A DNA stretch of 64,000 nucleotides from Patulibacter sp. (GTDB taxonomy: Bacteria; Actinomycetota; Thermoleophilia; Solirubrobacterales; Solirubrobacteraceae): contig NZ_JAURWA010000195.1 in NCBI RefSeq assembly GCF_030655195.1, forward strand, positions 1 through 64,000, given 5' to 3'. This document shows positions 23,812-30,659 of the stretch, piece by piece. The notes below the pieces were generated by a model. The model saw only the letters and a program-made list of their open reading frames with translations, did not search any database and was not told where the DNA came from. Made by a program: the position numbers and the translations under genes. Position 1 is the stretch's first letter; every line of letters starts with the position of its first letter.

Positions 23812-25668
23812 TCAGGTCGTCCCGACGACCTCGATGCGCCCCGCCAGCAGCCGGACGGCCCACGAGTGCCGGTCGGCGACGATGGCGGTCCACGGACCGG
23901 CCGGGGGCCGGACGCCGTCGATCCCCGGGCCGACGGCGACCCTGAGCACGAGCGAGGACGCACCGGCGTCCATCAGGGCCCCGACCGTCCGGGCCAGCGG
24001 GATCGCGCAGCCGTCCGCCGCCGGCGGCACGTCGACGACCGCCGGGCCGTCGACCGGCGCGGCGACCTCGTCGGGGCCGTGCACGACCACCGCGCCGGCG
24101 GGGGCCGCCGCGACGAGGTCGACGCTCCGCCGCTCGTCCGCCCACTGCAGGACGCGCGCGATCCGCAGATCGGGCTGCGCCGGGACCATGCGGACCGCTC
24201 CGGCCATCAGCACACCGGTGGTCCCGTCCACGGAGACGACGTCGCCCTCCACGAGCGGCCGACCGGACACCGTGGCGCGCCGGCCGTCCGGGTCGATCTC
24301 GATCGCCGCGGCGCCGAAGATCGTCGGGCGGGCATAGCGCTCGAGGGCCTCCGGCTCCGGCACGCTCGGGCCCGAGGTCACCAGGGCCACGCTCGCCAGC
24401 GCGCCGCGGGCGTCCCCGCGCCGCACCCGGGGCAGGATCAGCACGACGTCGGCGCCGGCCGCGGCGAGCGCGGACGCCCGTTCGGGGTGGAACGCCACCA
24501 CGCCGCTCACCGCGCCGGGGGCCGCCGGATCGCCGAGCGCCAGGACCTCCACGTGCTGGTCGCGGGCGAACACCGGGGCCTGCAGCCGGACCATCACCGA
24601 GAGGGGGATCCGGGCCAGCGCCTCCGGCGTCGTGATCAGGCCGTCGTCGACGAGGTCGACCGCGATCCGGACGGCGGCGGGCCCGCTGCGCGCCGCGGGC
24701 TTCGCGCGCAGGAACCAGAGGCGTCCGGACTGCACGGCGAAGTCCACCGCGCACATGTCGCGGTAGGACGCCTCGACGAGCGGCAGCGCGGCATCCAGCT
24801 CCGCCAGCGGCGTCGACAGCCGTGCCCGCATCGCGGTCAGCGGGAGGTGGCCGGGGACCGCGTCGCCGCCCGAGGCGTGCGGGACGAAGGTCCCCGTGGC
24901 GCTCGGCGAGCCGGTGGCCGGATCCCGGGAGAACGCGACGCCCCGGCCGGAGTCGAGGTCCCGGTCCCCGTGCACCATCGCCTGGACGACGACCGCCACC
25001 CCGTGGTCGTCGGACAGCTGCGCCCGGTCCCGGTACGCGACCGCGTCCGGGCTGCTCCAGGAGGCCCGGGCCGCCACCACGGTCTCGCGCAGCTGGTCCT
25101 CGAGGTCGTCCGGGACGGGGTCGCCCAGGTCGTCGAGCAGGGCCCGCACGGCGTGCGCCGCGCCGAGCGGATCGGCGTGCCGCCCCGCCTCCCCGTCGAT
25201 CTGCTCGACCGGGATCCCGCGGACCTCGCTGCCGAACGACCGCAGGAACGCCAGGTACCGCTTGCCGGCGAACGCGGGACCGGCGACCGCGGCCACGGCG
25301 GCCAGCGTCCCCTCGCCCATCCCGAGGTCGACCACCGGTCCGAGCAGACCGGGCATGTGGACCGGGGCGCTGACGCGGACCGTCAGCAGCAGGGGCATGC
25401 CCGCCTCGCCGACCTCGGCGAGCACGTCCCCGGCGAGCCCCGGGAGCCGTGCCCGGACGTCCTCCCAGACCGTCGCGGGCAGCACGTCGTCCGGCCCGCC
25501 GGAGCGATGGCTCGCGGTGCTGATGGTGAACCCCGGGGGTGTCGGCAGACCGAGCTCGCACAGGCGCGCCAGACCCGCGCCCTCGGCACCCAGGAGCGAC
25601 CGGCTGCCCGGGCTGCGGTCGAACGGGAAGACCGCCGTCCCGGTGTCGTCGCGTCGCAGGCCCCGCAT
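23812..25668 (-). CDS. Truncated PPDK/PEP-synthase-like pseudoenzyme
   Basis: A 618-residue homologue of pyruvate phosphate dikinase (usually about 870-890). The ATP-grasp part aligns clearly: SLLGAEGAGLARLCELGLPTPPGF (about residues 24-47), PLLLTVRVSAPVHMPGLLG (about 97-115), VAVVVQAMVHG, GRGVAFSRDPATG and YRDMCAVDFAVQSGRLWFL. Key positions differ: LLGGKG has become LLGAEG (ATP-binding Lys lost), GEYLINAQGED has become GTFVPHASGGD, and LQTR has become LRAK. In the mobile domain the phospho-His motif (GGMTSHAAV) is absent and a SVPEPEALERY sequence stands there. The C-terminal PEP/pyruvate barrel is almost entirely missing. The protein cannot run the dikinase reaction. It is divergent from an acyl-CoA dehydrogenase gene across operator copy 8. 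Confidence 0.8.
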   Translation of the reverse strand: MRGLRRDDTGTAVFPFDRSPGSRSLLGAEGAGLARLCELGLPTPPGFTISTASHRSGGPDDVLPATVWEDVRARLPGLAGDVLAEVGEAGMPLLLTVRVSAPVHMPGLLGPVVDLGMGEGTLAAVAAVAGPAFAGKRYLAFLRSFGSEVRGIPVEQIDGEAGRHADPLGAAHAVRALLDDLGDPVPDDLEDQLRETVVAARASWSSPDAVAYRDRAQLSDDHGVAVVVQAMVHGDRDLDSGRGVAFSRDPATGSPSATGTFVPHASGGDAVPGHLPLTAMRARLSTPLAELDAALPLVEASYRDMCAVDFAVQSGRLWFLRAKPAARSGPAAVRIAVDLVDDGLITTPEALARIPLSVMVRLQAPVFARDQHVEVLALGDPAAPGAVSGVVAFHPERASALAAAGADVVLILPRVRRGDARGALASVALVTSGPSVPEPEALERYARPTIFGAAAIEIDPDGRRATVSGRPLVEGDVVSVDGTTGVLMAGAVRMVPAQPDLRIARVLQWADERRSVDLVAAAPAGAVVVHGPDEVAAPVDGPAVVDVPPAADGCAIPLARTVGALMDAGASSLVLRVAVGPGIDGVRPPAGPWTAIVADRHSWAVRLLAGRIEVVGTT

Positions 25669-25674
25669 GGAGCG

Positions 25675-25680
25675 ATCATG
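25675..25680 (-). promoter_or_regulatory. -10-like box (CATGAT) of PPDK-like gene
   Basis: It lies 52 bp from operator copy 8 and 6 nt from the ATG at 25668; probably leaderless. Confidence 0.4.
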
Positions 25681-25720
25681 GACCGCCGCCGGGAGCGGAC
25701 CCGGCCCCCGCGGCACCGGA

Positions 25721-25738
25721 CTTGTGGGCGGCTCCAAG
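25721..25738. promoter_or_regulatory. Regional operator copy 8 (CTTGTGG-GCGG-CTCCAAG), divergent PPDK-like / acyl-CoA dehydrogenase
   Basis: Centred at 25729.5. The PPDK-like gene has CATGAT 52 bp to the left. The dehydrogenase has a TTGCAT box (25778-25783) 51 bp to the right. Confidence 0.6.
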
Positions 25739-25827
25739 AGCGTCCCTCGTGGCCCACCGCCCGGCCCGGACGGGTGGTTGCATCCAGGACGGTCGGGGTC
25801 CTCCCGCCCACGCGCCGAAGGAGCACC

Positions 25828-27057
25828 GTGAACATCGAGCCGACCGACCGCACCCTGGACCTGCAGGGTCGCCTCCGGGAGTTCATGGACGACCGCGTCC
25901 TGCCGGCGGAGCCGGTCTACGAGGCCCAGCTCCGTGCCGCCGGCGACCCGCACCACCAACCGGCGGTCATGGAGCAGCTGAAGGAGGAGGCCCGGGACCG
26001 CGGGCTCTGGAACCTGTTCCATCCCCACGCGGACGTCCACCCGTCGGTGCCCGGTCTCTCGAACGTCGAGTACGCGCCGCTGGCCGAGATCATGGGGCGG
26101 TCGCGGATCGCCCCGGAGGCCTGCAACTGCAACGCGCCGGACACCGGCAACATGGAGGTGCTGACGCTCTTCGGGACGCCCGAGCAGCGGGAGCGCTGGC
26201 TCGACCCGCTGCTCGAGGGCTCCATCCGCTCGGCGTTCGCGATGACCGAGCCCGCGGTCGCCAGCTCCGACGCCACGAACATCGAGACACGGATCCGACG
26301 GGACGGGGACGAGTACGTCATCGACGGGCGCAAGTGGTGGACCACCGGGGCCCTGCACCCCAACCTCCGCGTCTTCATCGTGATGGGCGAGACCGATCCC
26401 GACGCCGGGCGCCACCGCCGGCAGAGCATGGTCCTGGTGCCGGCCGACACCCCGGGCGTGCGGGTGCTCCGGAGCCTCCCGGTGTTCGGGTACCAGCACC
26501 AGGAGGGCCACGGCGAGGTGCTCTTCGAGGACGTCCGCGTGCCGGTCGACCACGTCGTCGCCGAGGAGGGCGACGGCTTCCGCATCGCCCAGGCGCGACT
26601 CGGACCGGGCCGCATCCACCACGCGATGCGCACCATCGGCCTGGCGGAGCGCGCCCTCGAGCTGCTCTGCCTGCGCGCGCAGCAGCGCGTCACGTTCGGC
26701 AGGCCGGTCTCCTCCCGCGCCAACGTGCAGGACTGGATCGCCGACGCCCGCATCGACATCGAGATGATCCGGCTGCTCACGATGAAGACGGCGTGGCTCA
26801 TGGACACCGTCGGCAACCAGCACGCGCGGACGGAGATCGCCGCGATCAAGGTGGCCGCCCCCGCGGTCGCGCAGCGCGTCGTCGACGCCGCGATCCAGGT
26901 GCACGGCGGCGCCGGCGTCAGCGACGACTTCCCGCTCGCCGAGATGTACGCCCACGCGCGCACGATGCGGATGGTGGACGGTCCGGACGAGGTCCATCGG
27001 ATGACGATCGCCCGCGCCGAGCTGGCGCGTCACCCGCTGCCGGACGCGGCCGGCTGA
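25828..27057 (+). CDS. Acyl-CoA dehydrogenase, ACAD10/11 (FadE-like) subfamily (second copy)
   Basis: A 409-residue acyl-CoA dehydrogenase. It has AFAMTEPAVASSDATN (about residues 133-148), YVIDGRKWWTTGA (about 167-179), a LGPGRIHHAMRTIGLAERAL helix, IQVHGGAGVSDDFPLAEMY (about 356-375) and the DGPDEVHRMTIA signature near residue 390. It belongs to the same ACAD10/11 group as 11513-12796 but is clearly divergent in sequence. It starts at GTG 25828 with AAGGAG nearby. It could remove phosphate from a 4-phosphoacyl-CoA made by one of the two APH kinases, or act as an ordinary FadE. A strong hairpin follows the gene. Confidence 0.92.
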   Translation: MNIEPTDRTLDLQGRLREFMDDRVLPAEPVYEAQLRAAGDPHHQPAVMEQLKEEARDRGLWNLFHPHADVHPSVPGLSNVEYAPLAEIMGRSRIAPEACNCNAPDTGNMEVLTLFGTPEQRERWLDPLLEGSIRSAFAMTEPAVASSDATNIETRIRRDGDEYVIDGRKWWTTGALHPNLRVFIVMGETDPDAGRHRRQSMVLVPADTPGVRVLRSLPVFGYQHQEGHGEVLFEDVRVPVDHVVAEEGDGFRIAQARLGPGRIHHAMRTIGLAERALELLCLRAQQRVTFGRPVSSRANVQDWIADARIDIEMIRLLTMKTAWLMDTVGNQHARTEIAAIKVAAPAVAQRVVDAAIQVHGGAGVSDDFPLAEMYAHARTMRMVDGPDEVHRMTIARAELARHPLPDAAG

Positions 27058-27072
27058 GCCGGGCGGGACGAC

Positions 27073-27097
27073 GAGGGGCCGACGCCGTCGGCCCCTC
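27073..27097. terminator. Bidirectional terminator hairpin
   Basis: GAGGGGCCGAC and its exact complement form an 11-bp stem with a 3-nt GCC loop, between the convergent dehydrogenase and SnoaL-like genes. Confidence 0.6.
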
Positions 27098-27104
27098 TCG
27101 CGCT

Positions 27105-27569
27105 TCAGGCCGGCTCCGCCGCCGCGAGCCGCTCGGCCCCGATCCGGAAGATCTCCGGGTTGCCGGAGCTCCACGTCGGGGTCAGCGTGCGCAGCGCGAT
27201 CCGCCAGCGCCCGTCGACGCGGCGAAGCTCGTCGGTGTAGGAGCCGCCCACGAGGAGGTGGTCCCCGCCGTCGGCCCCGGCGATGACGTGCTGCGCCTGG
27301 AAGTAGCAGGACGCGGTGCCGACGTCGCCGTCGAGCGCGCAGGTGACGTTGCCGATGAGGTGCTGACTGGCGTCGAGGCCGGCCAGCGCGCCGCGGCACA
27401 GGGCCGCGATGGCGTCGGGTCCGCGGTTGATGCCGCCGAGCTCGCCGTAGTCGGTCGCTCCGTCCTCGGTGAAGACCTCGGCCAGGAGCTCCCAGTCCCG
27501 GGTGTCCAGGGCGGTCGCGTAGCGGTGCATCAGGTCGATCACGTCCAGTCGATCGGTGGGGTCCGTCAT
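27105..27569 (-). CDS. SnoaL-like domain protein (NTF2 fold)
   Basis: A 154-residue protein. It has the helix DVIDLMHRYATALDTRDWELLAEVFTEDGATDYG (about residues 9-43), a central SQHLIGNVTCALDGD strand and the closing YTDELRRVDGRWRIALRTL strands. This is the SnoaL_4 type seen in nuclear-transport-factor-2-like dehydratases, isomerases and dioxygenase small subunits. AAGGAG lies upstream of the ATG. No regional operator is seen before it and two strong hairpins separate it from the upstream SBP gene, so it is probably transcribed separately or by read-through. The function is unknown. Confidence 0.85.
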   Translation of the reverse strand: MTDPTDRLDVIDLMHRYATALDTRDWELLAEVFTEDGATDYGELGGINRGPDAIAALCRGALAGLDASQHLIGNVTCALDGDVGTASCYFQAQHVIAGADGGDHLLVGGSYTDELRRVDGRWRIALRTLTPTWSSGNPEIFRIGAERLAAAEPA

Positions 27570-27590
27570 GGGGTCTCCTTGCGGTCGGGC

Positions 27591-27617
27591 GGGGCCGCGC
27601 CGGATCGGCGCGGCCCC
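27591..27617. terminator. Hairpin before the SnoaL-like gene
   Basis: An 11-bp perfect GC stem with a GGATC loop in the SBP-SnoaL gap; the second of two tandem hairpins on the minus strand. Confidence 0.5.
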
Positions 27618-27667
27618 AGGGTCTTCGGATCGGTGGTGCTGCCCCGCCGGGCTCCCCGGCGTCCGGG

Positions 27668-27698
27668 CCGGCCGGGCGTCGCGGGGACGCCCGGCCGG
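27668..27698. terminator. Terminator-like hairpin after the SBP gene
   Basis: A 13-bp perfect stem (arms 27668-27680 and 27686-27698) with a 5-nt loop, 13 nt after the SBP stop on the minus strand. Confidence 0.55.
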
Positions 27699-27710
27699 GT
27701 CCGCGGTGCC

Positions 27711-28952
27711 CTACGGCGTGGAGCCGGCCTTGTCGGCACCGGGCGCCAGGGCGTAGGTCACGGTCTTGCCCTTCATCTTGATGCGCGTGTCGACGTAGGC
27801 CTCGCCCCATTCGCCGACGAGGGCGTGGTCGGTCGGGCTGGACTTGACGGCGCCGTGGCTCGTCAGCAGGTCGCCGCTCTCGCTCTCGAGCTGCGCCGTG
27901 ATGTTGTCGCGGGTCAGCTCCTTGCCGGCCTTCAGCACCTTGCGGGCCGCGTCGGCGAAGGTGTTGACCGCGTCGTAGCCGTAGATCGAGTAGAGCGCGA
28001 AGGGCTTGTCCGGGTACTCCGTGGTGAAGTCCTTGACGTACTTCTGGCAGAACGCCTTGATCGGGTCGTCCGCGTTCAGCTGGTCGAGGTCCGTCAGCGC
28101 GCACTTGTGCCCGCCGTAGGTCACCGTCTCGCAGTTGACGCCGCAGGCCGCGGCCAGGGCCGGGGTGGAGAGCCACTGCTCGCCGATGATCGGCTTGTCG
28201 AACATGCCGAGCTGCTTGGCGGCCTTGTAGCCGTTCGGGTTCAGCGTCTCGATGTAGTAGACGTCCGGGTTGGACGCCTTCATCTTCGTCAGCTGCGCCG
28301 TGACCTGGTCGGTCGACGCCGTGCCCGAGGACGCCTGGACCGAGGTGACCTTGCAGCCGATCTCCTTGCAGCGCGCCTCGATCGCCGGGGCCAGGCCCGT
28401 CGAGAAGTCCGCGTCGTAGTGCAGGACCGCGACCGACTTCTTCTTCAGGACGTTGGTCATGTACGAGATCGCGGAGGTCGCGTACTCCGAGCCGGCGGAG
28501 TTCTGGAACATGTACTTCTTGACCGGGTCGATGAGCTTGTCGCTGCCGCTGGCGGCGATGGCCGGCATCTTGACCTGGTCGGTCAGACCGCTGATGGCCA
28601 GCGCGCCGGCCGACCCGTTGAAGCCGCCGATGACGGCCTTGTCGCGGGCCGAGTCGCGGTAGGCCGTGGCCGCGCCCTGCGGCGTCGCCCCGGTCTCCTT
28701 GAGCACGAGCTCGATCTTCCGGCCGTCGACGCCGCCCGCGGCGTTGATCTGCTTCGCGGCGAGCTTCATCCCGTCCTGGTAGTCCGGGCCGCCCTGGGCC
28801 GCCGGCCCGATGTAGCCGGCGATCTTGATCGGCCCGGAGGACGCGCCCCCGCCGCCCGATGAACCGCCGTCGTCGCTGCTCCCACACGCGGCGGCACCGA
28901 ACGACAGCACCACCACCCCACAAACCGACACCATCTGCGTCAGACGCGACAT
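27711..28952 (-). CDS. ABC transporter substrate-binding lipoprotein (branched-chain amino acid/HAAT type)
   Basis: A 413-residue periplasmic-binding-protein type I family protein. Residues 1-25 are a lipoprotein signal peptide (basic start, hydrophobic VCGVVVLSFG, lipobox AAAC) followed by a Ser/Gly-rich linker. The mature part starts IKIAGYIGPAAQGGPDYQDGMKLAAKQINAAGGVDG, typical of LivK-like receptors. It is often associated with amino acids but in actinobacteria also with aromatic or organic acids. ATG 28952 is chosen over GTG 28961 because of GAGAGG about 9 nt upstream. It has its own promoter (TAGAGT at 29027-29022, minus strand) and operator copy 9, separate from the permease/ATPase operon upstream. 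Confidence 0.92.
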   Translation of the reverse strand: MSRLTQMVSVCGVVVLSFGAAACGSSDDGGSSGGGGASSGPIKIAGYIGPAAQGGPDYQDGMKLAAKQINAAGGVDGRKIELVLKETGATPQGAATAYRDSARDKAVIGGFNGSAGALAISGLTDQVKMPAIAASGSDKLIDPVKKYMFQNSAGSEYATSAISYMTNVLKKKSVAVLHYDADFSTGLAPAIEARCKEIGCKVTSVQASSGTASTDQVTAQLTKMKASNPDVYYIETLNPNGYKAAKQLGMFDKPIIGEQWLSTPALAAACGVNCETVTYGGHKCALTDLDQLNADDPIKAFCQKYVKDFTTEYPDKPFALYSIYGYDAVNTFADAARKVLKAGKELTRDNITAQLESESGDLLTSHGAVKSSPTDHALVGEWGEAYVDTRIKMKGKTVTYALAPGADKAGSTP

Positions 28953-29021
28953 GTGCCCCACCTCTCTCCGTGTGTGTGTTCGAAACCGGCAGTGCCGTGC
29001 TCCGTGTTGGTCACTGAGGCG

Positions 29022-29027
29022 ACTCTA
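29022..29027 (-). promoter_or_regulatory. -10 box (TAGAGT) of the SBP gene
   Basis: It lies 52 bp from the centre of operator copy 9, giving a leader of about 63 nt before the ATG at 28952. Confidence 0.55.
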
Positions 29028-29067
29028 GGAGGGGCCGCAGTGTGAGAACGCTCCACGTGTGCGCCGT

Positions 29068-29085
29068 TTCGTGGGGAGTTCCAAA
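29068..29085 (-). promoter_or_regulatory. Regional operator copy 9 (TTCGTGG-GGAG-TTCCAAA)
   Basis: An inverted repeat centred at 29076.5, upstream of the SBP gene and 33 nt past the end of the LivF-like gene. Confidence 0.6.
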
Positions 29086-29118
29086 ACACCCACCTCTCGC
29101 CACACGTCGGCGCCTGGC

Positions 29119-29850
29119 TCAGGCCGCGGCCGCCTCGAAGCCCAGGTACGCCTCGCGCACGCGGGCGTCGGCCTGCAGCTCCTCCGACGTCCCCTCGATG
29201 ACGACCTCGCCGCGCTGCAGCACGTACGCGCGGTCCGCCAGGGCCAGGGTCATCATCACGTTCTGCTCGACGACGAGGATCGTCACGCCCTGCTCCCGCA
29301 GCGCGCGCAGCGCGTCGAAGACCTGGGCCAGCACCGCCGGCGCCAGCCCGAGCGACGGCTCGTCGAGCAGCAGCACCTTGGGCCCGGCCATCAGGCCGCG
29401 ACCGATGGCCACCATCTGCTGCTGGCCGCCGCTGAGGCTGCCGGCGATCTGGTCTGCCCGCTCCTCGAGGATCGGGAACAGCGCGTGGGCCTGCGCCAGG
29501 CGCTCCCGCACGACGCTCTTGTGCCGGCGCTCCGCGTAGGCGCCGAGCAGGAGGTTCTCGCGCACCGTCATCCCCGAGAACAGCTGACGACCCTCGGGCA
29601 CCATCACCAGGCCCGATCGCGAGACGTCCTCGGGGTTGCGGCCCGCGACGTCCGCGCCGTCCAGGCGGATCGTGCCGGCGGTCGGCTTCAGCAGACCGCT
29701 GATCGTGCGCAGGAGCGTGCTCTTGCCGGCCCCGTTGCTGCCGAGGATGGCCACGATCTCGCCGTCCCGGACCTCCATGTCGAGCCCGCGCAGCACGCCG
29801 ACACGGCCGTAGCCGGCGTCGAGTCCTGCGATCTCCAGCGTCCCGCTCAT
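29119..29850 (-). CDS. livF: ABC transporter ATP-binding protein, LivF type
   Basis: A 243-residue ATPase. It has Walker A GSNGAGKST (about residues 37-45), Q-loop VPEGRQLFSGMTVRENL (about 84-100), signature LSGGQQQM (about 139) and Walker B VLLLDEPSLGLAP (about 159). The LFSGMTV and SLGLAP phrases are LivF hallmarks. Its ATG (29850) overlaps the stop of the LivG-like gene (ATGA). It powers import together with the LivG-like ATPase and the fused permease. The substrate is unknown, but the regulon suggests the pathway's carbon source rather than leucine. Confidence 0.9.
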   Translation of the reverse strand: MSGTLEIAGLDAGYGRVGVLRGLDMEVRDGEIVAILGSNGAGKSTLLRTISGLLKPTAGTIRLDGADVAGRNPEDVSRSGLVMVPEGRQLFSGMTVRENLLLGAYAERRHKSVVRERLAQAHALFPILEERADQIAGSLSGGQQQMVAIGRGLMAGPKVLLLDEPSLGLAPAVLAQVFDALRALREQGVTILVVEQNVMMTLALADRAYVLQRGEVVIEGTSEELQADARVREAYLGFEAAAA

Positions 29851-30659
29851 GCCGCCACCGTCCCCAGGTAGGCCTCGATCACCGCGGGGTCCGCGGCGAC
29901 CTCCTTCGGTGTCCCGGCCGCCAGGAGGCGCCCGCGGTCGAGCACCACGACGTCGTCGGCGATGCTCATCACCATCCGCATGTCGTGCTCGACGAGGAGG
30001 ACCGCGAGGCCCTCCGCCGCGATCTCGCGGATCAGCGCCGTCAGGTCGTGCGTCTCGGTGTGGTCGAGGCCGGCGGCGGGCTCGTCGAGCAGCAGGACGT
30101 CGGGCTCCGACGCCAGCGCACGGGCGACGTCGACCAGCCGCTGACTGCCGACCGGCAGCGAGGTCGCCAGCCGATCGGCCTGGTGGGCGAGGCCTACCCG
30201 CTCGAGGTGCGCCATCGCCGCGGCGTGCGACGCCCGGCGGTCGCGACGGGTGCGCGGCGTGCGCAGGGCGATCTCCAGGAACGACGCCCGGCCGAACCGG
30301 TCGCGGGCCAGCATCACCATGTCCAGCACGGTCATGCCCTCGTAGAGCTTCGGGGTCTGGAAGGTCCGGGCCAGGCCGCGCAGGGCGACCTCCTCGGCCC
30401 GCAGTCCCTCGACGCGCACGTCGGCGATCCGCACCTGACCCGCCGTCGGGATCAGCGTCCCGGCGAGCAGGTTGATGACGGTGGACTTGCCCGCACCGTT
30501 GGGGCCGATCAGGGCGGTGACGCGGCCGGGCCGCAGCTCGATCGAGACGTCGTCGACCGCGACGAACGTGCCGAAGGTGCGGCGCAGGCCCTCGGCCCGC
30601 AGGACGGGCGCGGCCGGCGGCGCCGGGGTCCCGGGTGCGACCTGCTCCACCGCGCTCAT
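29847..30659 (-). CDS. livG: ABC transporter ATP-binding protein, LivG type
   Basis: A 270-residue ATPase. It has Walker A GPNGAGKST (about residues 52-60), LARTFQTPKLYEGMTVLDMVM (about 92-112), a family signature altered to LPVGSQRLVDVARAL, Walker B VLLLDEPAAGLDHTE (about 188) and a H-loop EHDMRMV. The C-terminal YLGTV box is typical of LivG. The signature lacks the canonical LSGGQ (LPVGSQ here), a common relaxation in LivG proteins. Start and stop overlap those of the neighbouring permease and LivF genes, so the three are co-translated. Confidence 0.9.
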   Translation of the reverse strand: MSAVEQVAPGTPAPPAAPVLRAEGLRRTFGTFVAVDDVSIELRPGRVTALIGPNGAGKSTVINLLAGTLIPTAGQVRIADVRVEGLRAEEVALRGLARTFQTPKLYEGMTVLDMVMLARDRFGRASFLEIALRTPRTRRDRRASHAAAMAHLERVGLAHQADRLATSLPVGSQRLVDVARALASEPDVLLLDEPAAGLDHTETHDLTALIREIAAEGLAVLLVEHDMRMVMSIADDVVVLDRGRLLAAGTPKEVAADPAVIEAYLGTVAA

